Of a stretch of DNA of 64,000 bases, positions 54,138 to 62,324 are shown in pieces. The notes beneath the pieces were generated by a model. The model did not search any database. It worked only from the letters and a program-made list of their open reading frames with translations, and was not told the origin of the DNA. Both the position numbers and the translations under genes were made by a program. The stretch comes from Microbacterium sp. LWS13-1.2. Lineage in GTDB: Bacteria > Actinomycetota > Actinomycetes > Actinomycetales > Microbacteriaceae. The stretch lies in the NCBI RefSeq assembly GCF_040144835.1, contig NZ_CP151632.1, positions 3,844,001 through 3,908,000 of the forward strand, written 5' to 3'. The first letter of the stretch is position 1; each line of letters opens with the position of its first letter.

Positions 54138-56290
54138 TCGAGCAGACAGGGACCGTCGAGCGGCCGGGCACCATCGAGCCGTCCCCGACCGGCATCCTTC
54201 CCAGCTATCTCCGCGACGAGTGGTGGAGTCCCGACACCGGCGACGACGCGACCCCGGTGCTCGATTCGTCGACGGGTGAGGTCGTCACGTATCTGAGCAC
54301 GCAGGGCGTCGATCTCGCGGGCGCGATCGCCCATGCCCGCACGGTCGGGCAGGTGGGCCTCGGCGCGCTGACGTTCCACCAGCGGGCGCTGCTGCTCAAG
54401 CAGTTCGGCATCGCTCTGACCGCGCGCAAGGAGGAGCTCTACGAGCTGTCGAAGCGCGCCGGCGCCACGGTGCGCGACTCGCTCAACGACATCGACGGCG
54501 GCATCGGCGTGCTGTTCACGTACTCGTCGAAGGGGCGCCGTGAGCTGCCCAACGCGCAGGTGTACCTGGACGGCCCGGTCGAGTCGCTGTCGAAGGACGG
54601 CTCGTTCCTCGGCCGCCACGTCTACACGCGGCTGCCGGGTGTCGCCGTGCAGATCAACGCCTTCAACTTCCCGATGTGGGGTGCGCTCGAGAAGTACGCC
54701 CCGGCCTTCCTCGCCGGCGTGCCGACGATCGTGAAGCCCGCGTCGCCGACCGCGTACGTCGCCGAGGCGTGGGTGCGCATCCTCGTCGAGACCGGACTCC
54801 TGCCCGCCGGGTCGCTGCAGCTGGTGAGCGGCGCGGTGCCCGGCCTGTTCGACCATCTCGGGCTGGGCGACCTCGTCGGCTTCACCGGCAGCGCGTCGAC
54901 GGCCGAGCGGCTGCGCGCGCAGGCCGCGCCGGGGCTGCGGTTCACGAGCGAGACCGACTCGATCAATGCGTCGGTGCTCGGGCCCGACGCGGTGCCGGGC
55001 ACGCCGGAGTTCGACGCGTACGTCACGCAGCTCCTGGTCGAGCTGACGACGAAGGCCGGTCAGAAGTGCACCGCGATCCGCCGCGCCATCGTCCCGTCCG
55101 ACGCGGTCGCCCCGCTCGTCGAGGCGCTGCGGCAGATGATCGCCGAGCGCGTCGTCGTCGGTGATCCCCACGCGGAGTCCGTCACGATGGGACCGCTCGT
55201 CTCCCTTGCGCAGCGCGACGAGGTGCTGCGCGCCGTCGACGCGCTCGAGGCCGCCGGCGGGCGGATCGTGCTGGGAACGACGGACGCGCCCGACGTCACG
55301 CGCGCGGACGGCTCCACAGGGCCTGCCCCGGACGGCGCGTTCGTCGGCCCGATCCTGATCGGGTTCGACGGTGAGGCGGCCGCCCTGCCCGACGCGGTCC
55401 ACGACGTCGAGGCGTTCGGCCCGGTGGCGAGCGTGCTCGCGTACCGGACAGTGGAGGAGGCCGCCGACCTCGTCGGTCGCGGCGGCGGATCGCTCGTCAC
55501 GAGCATCGCGACGTCCGACCCCGGCGTGGCGGCGACCCTCCTCGCGCGCACCGCGGCGTACAACGGGCGACTGCTGTTCCTCGACCGGGACGACGCCCGC
55601 ACCTCCACGGGGCACGGCGCGCCCGTGCCGCACCTCGTCCACGGTGGGCCGGGCCGCGCCGGCGGCGGGGAGGAGCTCGGCGGCATCCGCGCGGTGCTGC
55701 ACCACATGCAGCGCACCGCGGTGCAGGGCTCGCCCGCGATGCTGACGGCGCTCACCGGCGTCTGGCACCAGGGGGCGGCATCCCGCTCCGACCGCCACCC
55801 GTTCCGCAAGTCGCTCGCCGAGCTGGTCATCGGCGACCAGCTCGCGTCGCCGTCGCGCGCGGTCACCCTCGACGACATCGAGACGTTCGCGAACTTCACG
55901 GGCGACCGCTTCTACGCCCACATGGATGAGGAGGCGGCGGCCGCCAACCCATTCTTCCCCGGTCGCGTGGCGCACGGCTACCTGCTCGTGTCGTGGGCGG
56001 CCGGGCTCTTCGTGGACCCGGATCCCGGTCCGGTGCTGGCGAACTACGGGCTCGAGAACCTGCGCTTCATGACGCCGGTGTCACCCGACGACGAGATCCG
56101 TGTCGTGCTGACCGCGAAGCAGATCACCCCGCGCGAGACCGACGACTACGGCGAGGTGCGGTGGGACGCCGTCATCCTCAACCAGCGCGACGACATCGTC
56201 GCGACCTACGACGTGCTCACGCTGGTCGCCAAGACCGCGGAGGGGGCCGCGGCAACCGGAGATCCCGTACCGGCAGAGGTCGGAGCGTGA
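54134..56290 (+). CDS. paaZ: PaaZ bifunctional oxepin-CoA hydrolase / aldehyde dehydrogenase
   Basis: The 718-residue protein has an N-terminal aldehyde dehydrogenase (about 20-540; NAFNFPMWGALEKYAPAFL, TSETDS general base, AGQKCTAIRR catalytic cysteine) and a C-terminal MaoC hot-dog domain (about 570-705; FANFTGDRFYAHMDEE, PGRVAHGYLLVSWAAG with the hydratase Asp/His). It opens the oxepin ring and oxidises the aldehyde so formed. ATG overlaps paaH by four bases. Confidence 0.95.
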   Translation: MIEQTGTVERPGTIEPSPTGILPSYLRDEWWSPDTGDDATPVLDSSTGEVVTYLSTQGVDLAGAIAHARTVGQVGLGALTFHQRALLLKQFGIALTARKEELYELSKRAGATVRDSLNDIDGGIGVLFTYSSKGRRELPNAQVYLDGPVESLSKDGSFLGRHVYTRLPGVAVQINAFNFPMWGALEKYAPAFLAGVPTIVKPASPTAYVAEAWVRILVETGLLPAGSLQLVSGAVPGLFDHLGLGDLVGFTGSASTAERLRAQAAPGLRFTSETDSINASVLGPDAVPGTPEFDAYVTQLLVELTTKAGQKCTAIRRAIVPSDAVAPLVEALRQMIAERVVVGDPHAESVTMGPLVSLAQRDEVLRAVDALEAAGGRIVLGTTDAPDVTRADGSTGPAPDGAFVGPILIGFDGEAAALPDAVHDVEAFGPVASVLAYRTVEEAADLVGRGGGSLVTSIATSDPGVAATLLARTAAYNGRLLFLDRDDARTSTGHGAPVPHLVHGGPGRAGGGEELGGIRAVLHHMQRTAVQGSPAMLTALTGVWHQGAASRSDRHPFRKSLAELVIGDQLASPSRAVTLDDIETFANFTGDRFYAHMDEEAAAANPFFPGRVAHGYLLVSWAAGLFVDPDPGPVLANYGLENLRFMTPVSPDDEIRVVLTAKQITPRETDDYGEVRWDAVILNQRDDIVATYDVLTLVAKTAEGAAATGDPVPAEVGA

Positions 56291-56751
56291 GCGAGCCCGC
56301 CGACCACTTCGCCGGGGAACGGAGCATGCTGCAGCGTGACCGCGCATCGGCGGCGCTGGGCATGGTGGTCGAGCGCGACGTGCCGGGCGAAGCCATCGTG
56401 TCGATGCGCGTGCGCGACGACATGACGAACGGCTTCGCGATCACGCACGGCGGAATGGTGTTCGCGCTCGCCGACACGGCGTTCGCGATGGCGTGCAACG
56501 CCGTGGCCACGGGTGAAGATGGCGCGGATGCCGACATCACGGTGGCGGCCGGCGCCGACATCTCGTTCCTCAAGGCGACGCGCGCCGGGCAGACGCTGAC
56601 CGCCCACGCGCGCCGCCGCGCGCTCGCCGGCCGCAGCGGGCTGTACGACGTGACGGTGACCGACGAGACCGGGGATGTCGTGGCCGAATTCCGCGGGCGG
56701 TCCTTCACCACGCGGCCGTCGGGCTCCGACCGCCCCGGCGCCGCCGGCTGA
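56287..56751 (+). CDS. paaI: PaaI hot-dog acyl-CoA thioesterase
   Basis: The 154-residue thioesterase has [21 protein letters not shown], with the conserved glycines and aspartate of PaaI. Such enzymes hydrolyse ring-hydroxylated phenylacetyl-CoA and free trapped coenzyme A. GTG 56287 is coupled to paaZ; the open frame further upstream is a shadow of paaZ. It ends the first paa unit, 30 bases before the second promoter. Confidence 0.9.
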   Translation: MSEPADHFAGERSMLQRDRASAALGMVVERDVPGEAIVSMRVRDDMTNGFAITHGGMVFALADTAFAMACNAVATGEDGADADITVAAGADISFLKATRAGQTLTAHARRRALAGRSGLYDVTVTDETGDVVAEFRGRSFTTRPSGSDRPGAAG

Positions 56752-56782
56752 CGGTGGCCGCGGTATCCGTCCTGGGTTAGAC

Positions 56783-56804
56783 TTACTGAACGAACGGTCT
56801 GTAA
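56783..56804 (+). promoter_or_regulatory. PaaR-type operator 2 before paaA
   Basis: TTACTGAACGAACGGTCTGT, ending TAA, is a dyad (TTAC...GTAA) directly after TAGACT (56778-56783), a probable -10 for the paaABCDE unit. Seventeen of the first 18 bases equal those of the site at 52471, which is strong internal evidence for a common regulator. Confidence 0.78.
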
Positions 56805-56808
56805 TCCT

Positions 56809-56827
56809 TCGACAGGCTCAGGAGCCG
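56809..56827 (+). repeat. Short dispersed repeat in paaA leader
   Basis: TCGACAGGCTCAGGAGCCG matches the copy at 9798-9816 in 17 of 19 positions. A degenerate second copy, GACAGGCTCACGAACCG, follows at about 56833-56849. They occupy the untranslated leader between operator and ribosome-binding site. Confidence 0.6.
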
Positions 56828-56863
56828 CGGAGGACAGGCTCACGAACCGGAACGGAGTCGATG

Positions 56864-57856
56864 ATGACGACCGATGTGCTGATCGACGAGGCTGCCGAGC
56901 AGGCGGCCTTCGACGCGATCATCGAGGCGGATTCGCGCATCGAGCCGCGCGACTGGATGCCGGCCGCGTATCGGAAGACCCTGATCCGGCAGATCTCGCA
57001 GCACGCGCACTCCGAGATCATCGGCATGCAGCCCGAGGGCAACTGGATCACCCGTGCGCCGAGCCTCAAGCGCAAGGCGATCCTGATGGCCAAGGTGCAG
57101 GACGAAGCCGGTCACGGGCTGTACCTGTACTCCGCCGCGCAGACCCTCGGCATCACCCGCGACGAGATGACCGAGCAGCTCATCGAGGGCCGCGCGCGCT
57201 ATTCGTCGATCTTCAATTACCCGACGCCGACCTGGGCCGACATGGGGGCGATCGGCTGGCTCGTCGACGGCGCCGCGATCTGCAATCAGGTGCCGCTGTG
57301 CCGTGCCTCGTACGGCCCGTACGGCCGGGCGATGGTGCGCATCTGCAAGGAGGAGTCGTTCCACCAGCGGCAGGGATTCGAGATCCTGCTGACGCTCATG
57401 CAGGGAACGCCCGCGCAGCGACGGATGGCGCAGGATGCCGTCGACCGCTGGTACTGGCCCTCGCTCATGATGTTCGGGCCTCCCGACGACGAGTCGCCCA
57501 ACTCGGCGCAGTCCATGGCGTGGAAGATCAAGCGGTTCTCGAACGACGACCTGCGGCAGCGCTTCATCGGGATGCTGGTGCCCCAGGCCGAGGTGCTCGG
57601 TGTGACCCTTCCCGACCCCGAGCTGCGATGGGACGAGAAGGCGGACCGCTGGCACACGAGCGAGATCGACTGGACGGAGTTCCACGAGGTGCTCGCCGGC
57701 CGCGGGCCGATGAACGTCGAGCGCATCCGGCACCGCCGCACCGCGCACGAGGACGGCGCCTGGGTGCGCGAGGCGGCCGCCGAGTACGCGCGCAAGCAGG
57801 TCGGCATCCGGTCGTTGAGCGAGCGAGGAACGAACGGGAACGAGGTGGCGCGATGA
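56864..57856 (+). CDS. paaA: 1,2-phenylacetyl-CoA epoxidase, catalytic subunit PaaA
   Basis: The 330-residue di-iron subunit inserts oxygen into phenylacetyl-Co[25 protein letters not shown] and [12 protein letters not shown] supply the carboxylate/His ligands of the four-helix bundle. ATG 56864 is six bases after GGAG; the ATG at 56861 is too close to it. The last 15 residues ([11 protein letters not shown] region) are encoded by a REP-like element, so the C-terminus differs from relatives. It overlaps paaB by four bases. Confidence 0.95.
   Translation: MTTDVLIDEAAEQAAFDAIIEADSRIEPRDWMPAAYRKTLIRQISQHAHSEIIGMQPEGNWITRAPSLKRKAILMAKVQDEAGHGLYLYSAAQTLGITRDEMTEQLIEGRARYSSIFNYPTPTWADMGAIGWLVDGAAICNQVPLCRASYGPYGRAMVRICKEESFHQRQGFEILLTLMQGTPAQRRMAQDAVDRWYWPSLMMFGPPDDESPNSAQSMAWKIKRFSNDDLRQRFIGMLVPQAEVLGVTLPDPELRWDEKADRWHTSEIDWTEFHEVLAGRGPMNVERIRHRRTAHEDGAWVREAAAEYARKQVGIRSLSERGTNGNEVAR
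57810..57845. repeat. REP-like element forming the paaA 3' end
   Basis: GGTCGTTGAGCGAGCGAGGA and following bases to 57845 match the core of the palindromes at 44869 and 49172. The paaA frame runs through it for about twelve codons before its stop. Only one arm is seen. Confidence 0.8.
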
Positions 57857-58158
57857 CGACGTCAGGCGCCTCGCCGCGCGAGTCATGGCCCCTGTGGGAG
57901 GTGTTCGTCCGCGCCGGACGCGGCCTCAGTCACGTGCACGCGGGCTCGCTGCACGCACCCGACGCCGACTTCGCGCTCCGCAATGCCCGCGATGTCTACA
58001 CGCGCCGGAGCGAGGGCACGTCGATCTGGGTGGTTCCCGCCGATGCGATCACGACGAGCGACCCCGACTCCAGGGGCGCGTTCTTCGAGAGCCCCGCCGG
58101 CAAGAACTACCGCCACGCCACGTACTACACGGCGTCCGAGGGGGTGCCGCACCTGTGA
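57853..58158 (+). CDS. paaB: 1,2-phenylacetyl-CoA epoxidase subunit PaaB
   Basis: The 101-residue structural subunit has [26 protein letters not shown] and [17 protein letters not shown], highly conserved PaaB signatures. It bridges PaaA-PaaC dimers in the complex. ATG 57853 follows GAGGTG; the stop overlaps a GTG in the paaC frame. Confidence 0.94.
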   Translation: MTTSGASPRESWPLWEVFVRAGRGLSHVHAGSLHAPDADFALRNARDVYTRRSEGTSIWVVPADAITTSDPDSRGAFFESPAGKNYRHATYYTASEGVPHL

Positions 58159-59108
58159 TCCACGTGCATCCCGACGGCCGGGGAGTTTCGTCTCCGCGTT
58201 TCGACTCGCAGGCTCGCTCGACGACCGCAACACCGCCGGTCGTTGCGCGACCGAGGAACGAGGCAGACGAAACATCGCGACCCGATCTCCGAGACGACGC
58301 GCACGGCGAGGTGACCGTCGAGCGCGTGGAGCTGTCGGCCGAGCTCGCGGGGGGTGAGGGCCGCGCCGCCACGGCTGACGTCGCCGAGTACGCGCTCTGG
58401 CTGGGCGACGACGCGCTGATCCTCTCGCAGCAGCTCGGCGTGTGGATCGCACGAGCCCCCGAACTCGAAGAGGACGTGGCAATCGCCAACATCGCGCTCG
58501 ACCTGCTCGGACACGCGCGCTCGTTCCTGCGCTACGCGGGCGCCTACGACGACCGCACCGAGGACGACCTCGCGTACTGGCGCGAAGAACCGGAGTTCCG
58601 CTGCGCCTGGCTGTTCCAGCAGCCCAACGGAGACTTCGCGCAGACGATGGCTCGCCAGCTGGCGGCATCCGTCTACCTCTTCGAGCTGTACACCGCGCTG
58701 CAGAACTCGTCCGACGAGACGCTCGCCGCGATCGCGGCCAAGGCGGTCAAGGAGGTCGAATACCACCGCGACCACGCCGTGCAGTGGACGCTGCGCCTGG
58801 CCGGCGGTACCGACGAGTCCCGCCGCCGCATGATCCGCGCGGTGGGCGACGTCTGGCCGTACGTCGGCGAGCTCTTCCGCGACGAGCCGCTCATCGACCG
58901 GCTCGAGGACGTCGCGGTACGGCCGTCGACCCTGCAGCCGGCGTTCGACGCCGTCATCGCCGCGGTGTTCGCGGAGGCGCAGCTCGAGCTCCCGTCCGCA
59001 CCGATGTCGTCGGCGGGCGGTCGCCACGGTTCGCACTTCTCGACCCTGGGGTACCTCCTTGCCGAGATGCAGGTGCTCGCCCGGCAGCATCCGGGGGTGA
59101 CATGGTGA
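58155..59108 (+). CDS. paaC: 1,2-phenylacetyl-CoA epoxidase subunit PaaC
   Basis: The 317-residue (if GTG 58155) non-catalytic ferritin-like partner of PaaA stabilises the core. YALWLGDDALILSQQLGVWI, NIALDLLGHARSFL and KEVEYHRDHAVQW match PaaC. Residues about 11-40 in this start come from a REP-like palindrome. A GTG at 58312 (VTVERVEL) would exclude the repeat and give a protein of about 265 residues, nearer the family length. Which start is used cannot be decided; the coupling to paaB favours the first, protein length the second. Confidence 0.88.
   Translation: MIHVHPDGRGVSSPRFDSQARSTTATPPVVARPRNEADETSRPDLRDDAHGEVTVERVELSAELAGGEGRAATADVAEYALWLGDDALILSQQLGVWIARAPELEEDVAIANIALDLLGHARSFLRYAGAYDDRTEDDLAYWREEPEFRCAWLFQQPNGDFAQTMARQLAASVYLFELYTALQNSSDETLAAIAAKAVKEVEYHRDHAVQWTLRLAGGTDESRRRMIRAVGDVWPYVGELFRDEPLIDRLEDVAVRPSTLQPAFDAVIAAVFAEAQLELPSAPMSSAGGRHGSHFSTLGYLLAEMQVLARQHPGVTW
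58185..58273. repeat. REP-like palindrome at the paaB/paaC junction
   Basis: The left arm 58185-58226 (GTTTCGTCTCCGC...CTCGACGACC) and right arm 58238-58273 (GGTCGTTGCGCGACC...AGACGAAAC) are inverted. The core matches the element at 44869. It lies in the 5' part of the paaC reading frame and keeps it open. Confidence 0.85.
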
Positions 59109-59752
59109 CCGGCTCCGCAGCTTCCCCCGCCCGCCCCGTACCGTTTGCAGGATCGGCGGGCTCGGCGGCGCGCACATCCGCGGAATCCCGCGGGTCCGCA
59201 TCGGCACCGGCCGTGGCGATCCTGCGCACGGTACGCGTGGAGGCTCAGACAGGGGGAGCCGGGGATGCCGCTGATCTCAGGGCGCGCGCGTGGGCGGTGG
59301 CGGCATCCGTTCCCGATCCCGAACTGCCGGTGCTCACCATCGAGGATCTCGGGGTGCTCCGTGACGTCGTGGTCGACGGCGCACACGCCACGGTGACGAT
59401 CACGCCGACGTACTCGGGATGCCCGGCGATGGACGCGATCCGCGAGGACGTCGTGCTCGCGCTGACCGCGGCCGGATTCGACGACGTCGACGTGCGGCTC
59501 GTGCTCGCACCCGCCTGGACGACGGACTGGATGACGGATGCCGGCAAGCGCAAGCTCGTCGACTACGGCATCGCGCCGCCGACCGGGCGTGCCGGGGCCA
59601 CCGGCCCGATCCGCCTGGCGCTGTCGGTACGGTGCCCCCGCTGCGGTTCGCTCGACACCCGCGAGATCGCCCGATTCGGCTCCACCTCGTGCAAGGCGCT
59701 GTACGAGTGCCGCGCCTGCCTCGAGCCCTTCGACCACTTCAAGGTGCACTGA
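59102..59752 (+). CDS. paaD: 1,2-phenylacetyl-CoA epoxidase subunit PaaD
   Basis: The 216-residue DUF59/MIP18-type protein is probably needed to mature the iron sites of the complex. PDPELPVLTIEDLGVLRDV and TPTYSGCPAMDAI are typical, and the C-terminal zinc ribbon has cysteine pairs CPRC and CRAC. An Ala/Ser-rich extension of about 60 residues precedes the core, longer than usual. The ATG overlaps paaC; an adjacent GTG is one codon further. Confidence 0.92.
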   Translation: MVTGSAASPARPVPFAGSAGSAARTSAESRGSASAPAVAILRTVRVEAQTGGAGDAADLRARAWAVAASVPDPELPVLTIEDLGVLRDVVVDGAHATVTITPTYSGCPAMDAIREDVVLALTAAGFDDVDVRLVLAPAWTTDWMTDAGKRKLVDYGIAPPTGRAGATGPIRLALSVRCPRCGSLDTREIARFGSTSCKALYECRACLEPFDHFKVH

Positions 59753-60966
59753 TGGATCGAGACCATCCGCCAGGGTCGAACCACGGGGTCTCGGCGGGGG
59801 AGAACCAGCGCATCGCCGAGACGCTGCTCACGACCGCGGTGGGCGGACCGCGTGGCGGCCGGCACCGTGCGCGCTTCCACACACTGCGGGTGGCCGCCGT
59901 CAGGCCGCTCACCGACGCCTCGGTCGAGGTGACGTTCGCGATCCCGGAAGAGGCGCGCGGCGAGTTCGACTACCTGGCGGGACAGCACGTGGCGCTGCGC
60001 ACGATGCTCGACGGCCACGAACTGCGCCGCTCGTACTCGCTGTGCCGAGCGGAGGATGCCGGCGGGGGCGACGGTCCGCGCACGATCAGCGTCGCGATCA
60101 AGCGCGATCTCGGCGGACGCTTCTCGACGTGGGCGCAGACCGAGCTGCACGCGGGCGACGAGATCGACGTGATGAGCCCGCAGGGCACGTTCACCTCTAA
60201 GCTCGCCGACCTCGACGGTGCGCACGTCGCCGGCATCGCGGCAGGGTCGGGCATCACGCCGTTGATGGCGCTCGCCGCGACGGTGCTCGCGCGGTCCGAC
60301 ACCTCGCAGTTCACCCTCGTCTATACGAACCGCTCGAGCCTCGACGTGATGTTCCTGGACGAGCTCTCGGACCTCAAGGATCGCTACCCGACGCGGCTCG
60401 CCCTGCACCATGTGCTGTCGCGCGAGCAGCGCACCGCACCACTGCTGTCGGGCCGCATCGACGAGCCGCGCCTGCGGCGCATCCTCGAGGAGCTCGTGCT
60501 GCCCGACACCGTCGACGAGTGGTTCCTCTGCGGGCCGTTCGAGCTCGTCCAGCTCTGCCGCGACACGCTCGCCGACATCGGCGTCGATCCCGCGCACGTG
60601 CGCTACGAGCTGTTCACGACCGGCGAGGGGGAGCGGGCCGAGCCCGCGGCCGGCCGGCCGGTGGTGGTCGCCGAGGATGAACCGGTGCGTCGCCTCGAGT
60701 TCACCCTCGACGGCCAGTCGCAGGCCGTCGACAGCCCGGTGGCCGCGCACGAGTCCATCCTCAACGCGGCGCTGCGCGTGCGCCCGGACGTGCCGTTCGC
60801 GTGCGCCGGCGGCGTCTGCGGCACCTGCCGCGCACGGCTGCTGCAGGGCTCGGTGACCATGACCGAGAACTACGCGCTCGAGCCCGACGAGCTCGAGCGC
60901 GGTTACGTGCTCACCTGTCAGTCCCATCCCACGACCGACACCGTCGTGGTCGACTACGACGTCTAG
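59752..60966 (+). CDS. paaE: 1,2-phenylacetyl-CoA epoxidase reductase subunit PaaE
   Basis: The 404-residue electron donor has FAD-binding (RRSYSLCRAE), NADPH-binding (GIAAGSGITPLMAL, FLCGPFELVQ) and a C-terminal plant-type [2Fe-2S] domain (CAGGVCGTCRARL, distal cysteine in YVLTCQSHP). It passes electrons from NADPH to PaaA. ATG overlaps paaD by one base. It has about 40 extra residues at the N-terminus compared with E. coli PaaE. Confidence 0.94.
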   Translation: MDRDHPPGSNHGVSAGENQRIAETLLTTAVGGPRGGRHRARFHTLRVAAVRPLTDASVEVTFAIPEEARGEFDYLAGQHVALRTMLDGHELRRSYSLCRAEDAGGGDGPRTISVAIKRDLGGRFSTWAQTELHAGDEIDVMSPQGTFTSKLADLDGAHVAGIAAGSGITPLMALAATVLARSDTSQFTLVYTNRSSLDVMFLDELSDLKDRYPTRLALHHVLSREQRTAPLLSGRIDEPRLRRILEELVLPDTVDEWFLCGPFELVQLCRDTLADIGVDPAHVRYELFTTGEGERAEPAAGRPVVVAEDEPVRRLEFTLDGQSQAVDSPVAAHESILNAALRVRPDVPFACAGGVCGTCRARLLQGSVTMTENYALEPDELERGYVLTCQSHPTTDTVVVDYDV

Positions 60967-60975
60967 GAGGACGAG

Positions 60976-61737
60976 TTGATCGAGCTTTCCATCGCCGGCG
61001 ATGTGGCCGAGGTCGTGCTCAATGCGCCCGAGAAGCTCAACGCCCTGTCGCTGCGCGAACTGGGAGAGATGGATGCCGCCTACCGCGCGGCCGAAGACGC
61101 CGGCGTGCGGGCGCTGGTGCTCCGTGCCGAGGGGCGTGCGTTCTGTGCGGGTCGCGACATCGCCGGCGTCGACCCCGAGACCGACGATGTGCCCGAGTAC
61201 CTCACGGGCGTCGAGACGCTCATGCGGCGGATCGCGGCGTTCCCCGCTCCCACGTTCGCGGCCGTGCACGGCGCATGCCTCGGAGTGGGGCTGGGGCTCG
61301 CCATCGCGACCGACGTCGTCTATGTCGCCGACGACGCCAAGATCGGATCGCCCTTCGCGAGCCTCGGCGCGATGCTCGACTCGGGCGGTCACGCGCTCCT
61401 CTACGAGCGGCTCGGAGCGCATCGCGCGCTCGACCTGATCTATACCGGCGAGCTCATGAGCGGCGCCGAGGCGGTCGCGGCCGGACTCTTCAGCCGTGCC
61501 ATGCCGGTCGAGGAGGTGTTCGACTTCACGCAGCAGCGGGCGTCGGTCGCGGCATCCGGCCCCACCGCCGCCTTCGTGACGTCGAAGCGCCTCATCGCGC
61601 GTCTGCGGGGCGAGCGCCTGTGGGATGCCGTCTCCGAAGAAGCCCGCGGGCAAGAGGCGCTGCGCACCACCGCCGACTACCGCGAGGGGTTCCAGGCCTT
61701 CCAGCAGAAGCGCCGCCCCGACTTCCGCGGTGAGTGA
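60976..61737 (+). CDS. Enoyl-CoA hydratase/isomerase family (PaaG-like)
   Basis: The 253-residue crotonase has FCAGRDIAGVD, HGACLGVGLGLAIATDVV and SPFASLGAMLDSGG, where an acidic residue fits ring-1,2-epoxyphenylacetyl-CoA isomerase (PaaG) or a related enzyme. It starts with the rare TTG, set by TAGGAGG overlapping the paaE stop. Being directly behind paaABCDE it would act on the epoxide, but PaaG and PaaF roles cannot be separated by eye. Confidence 0.87.
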   Translation: MIELSIAGDVAEVVLNAPEKLNALSLRELGEMDAAYRAAEDAGVRALVLRAEGRAFCAGRDIAGVDPETDDVPEYLTGVETLMRRIAAFPAPTFAAVHGACLGVGLGLAIATDVVYVADDAKIGSPFASLGAMLDSGGHALLYERLGAHRALDLIYTGELMSGAEAVAAGLFSRAMPVEEVFDFTQQRASVAASGPTAAFVTSKRLIARLRGERLWDAVSEEARGQEALRTTADYREGFQAFQQKRRPDFRGE

Positions 61738-61828
61738 CCCTCACGATCCGGCGTTCGGGGGTTGCGTTGTGTGGGTTCGCTCGGTGGGATGCCGCGTGTT
61801 GTGGCACCCGAGCCGCGGGGTCGAAGGA

Positions 61829-62059
61829 TCACGCGAGGTCGGAGCCCGTCCGCTCGGCGATGAGTGCGGCAACCCCCGCCAGCAGGCGCTCGATGCCGAA
61901 ATGCAGCGCTGCGTCGCGGTCGCCGTCGCGCGCGGCGTCGGCGAAGGCGGCCGACGAGCGCGGATAGTCGGCGAAACGCGCCGCCAGCACCGGCCCCAGC
62001 TGGGCGGCGAGATTCTGCTCGGGATAGGGTCCTTCGGCCTGCTGCCGCACCATCGACTG
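61829..62059 (-). pseudogene. TetR-family regulator, C-terminal fragment
   Basis: About 75 residues (from SMVRQQAEG to ERTGSDLA) resemble the TetR_C ligand domain: LAAQLGPVLAARF, YPRSSAAF and the typical LHFGIERLLAGVAALI end. The frame stays open upstream to 62218, but no HTH domain is present and that part is unlike the family. It is therefore likely a truncated relic. Assignment is moderate because only the variable domain remains. Confidence 0.5.
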
Positions 62060-62147
62060 CGCATGGCCGGCCAGGAGCGCCAGCAGGTCGAGTCGCTCTC
62101 CGCCGCGAGCGGCAGCTCGCTCATCGCCTCCAGCCCCGCTCGTACGC

Positions 62148-62252
62148 ATGCGCGACTGGTCGTTCCGCAACGCGCTGATGTATCGGATGATGCTGTGGAT
62201 CACCGACGCGTTCGCCACGGACGCCGGTCTGCCGGACTACGACCTGCGATGA
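62148..62252 (+). other. Short ORF resembling a protein C-terminus
   Basis: The 34-codon frame reads MRDWSFRNALMYRMMLWI, then TDAFATDAGLPDYDLR and a stop. The composition looks like genuine protein, unlike shadow frames in this DNA, but no ribosome-binding site or family is recognised and the frame upstream is Pro/Ala/Ser-rich. It may be the remaining end of a lost gene. Confidence 0.3.
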
Positions 62253-62324
62253 GCGGCGGTGGCCGGTGGCCGGTGCACGAAGCGGTGGCAGGAGGCATCC
62301 GCTCTCCGCCCGCGGGAGCAGTGC

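Larger units (their letters stand above)
61738..62324. other. Gene-poor 587-base region with regulator debris
   Basis: Between the last paa gene and the TPP-enzyme gene there is no complete gene. It contains a C-terminal TetR fragment on the minus strand (61829-62059) and a short protein-like ORF on the plus strand (62148-62252), with the remainder uninformative. The region looks like a scar of lost genes. Confidence 0.65.
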
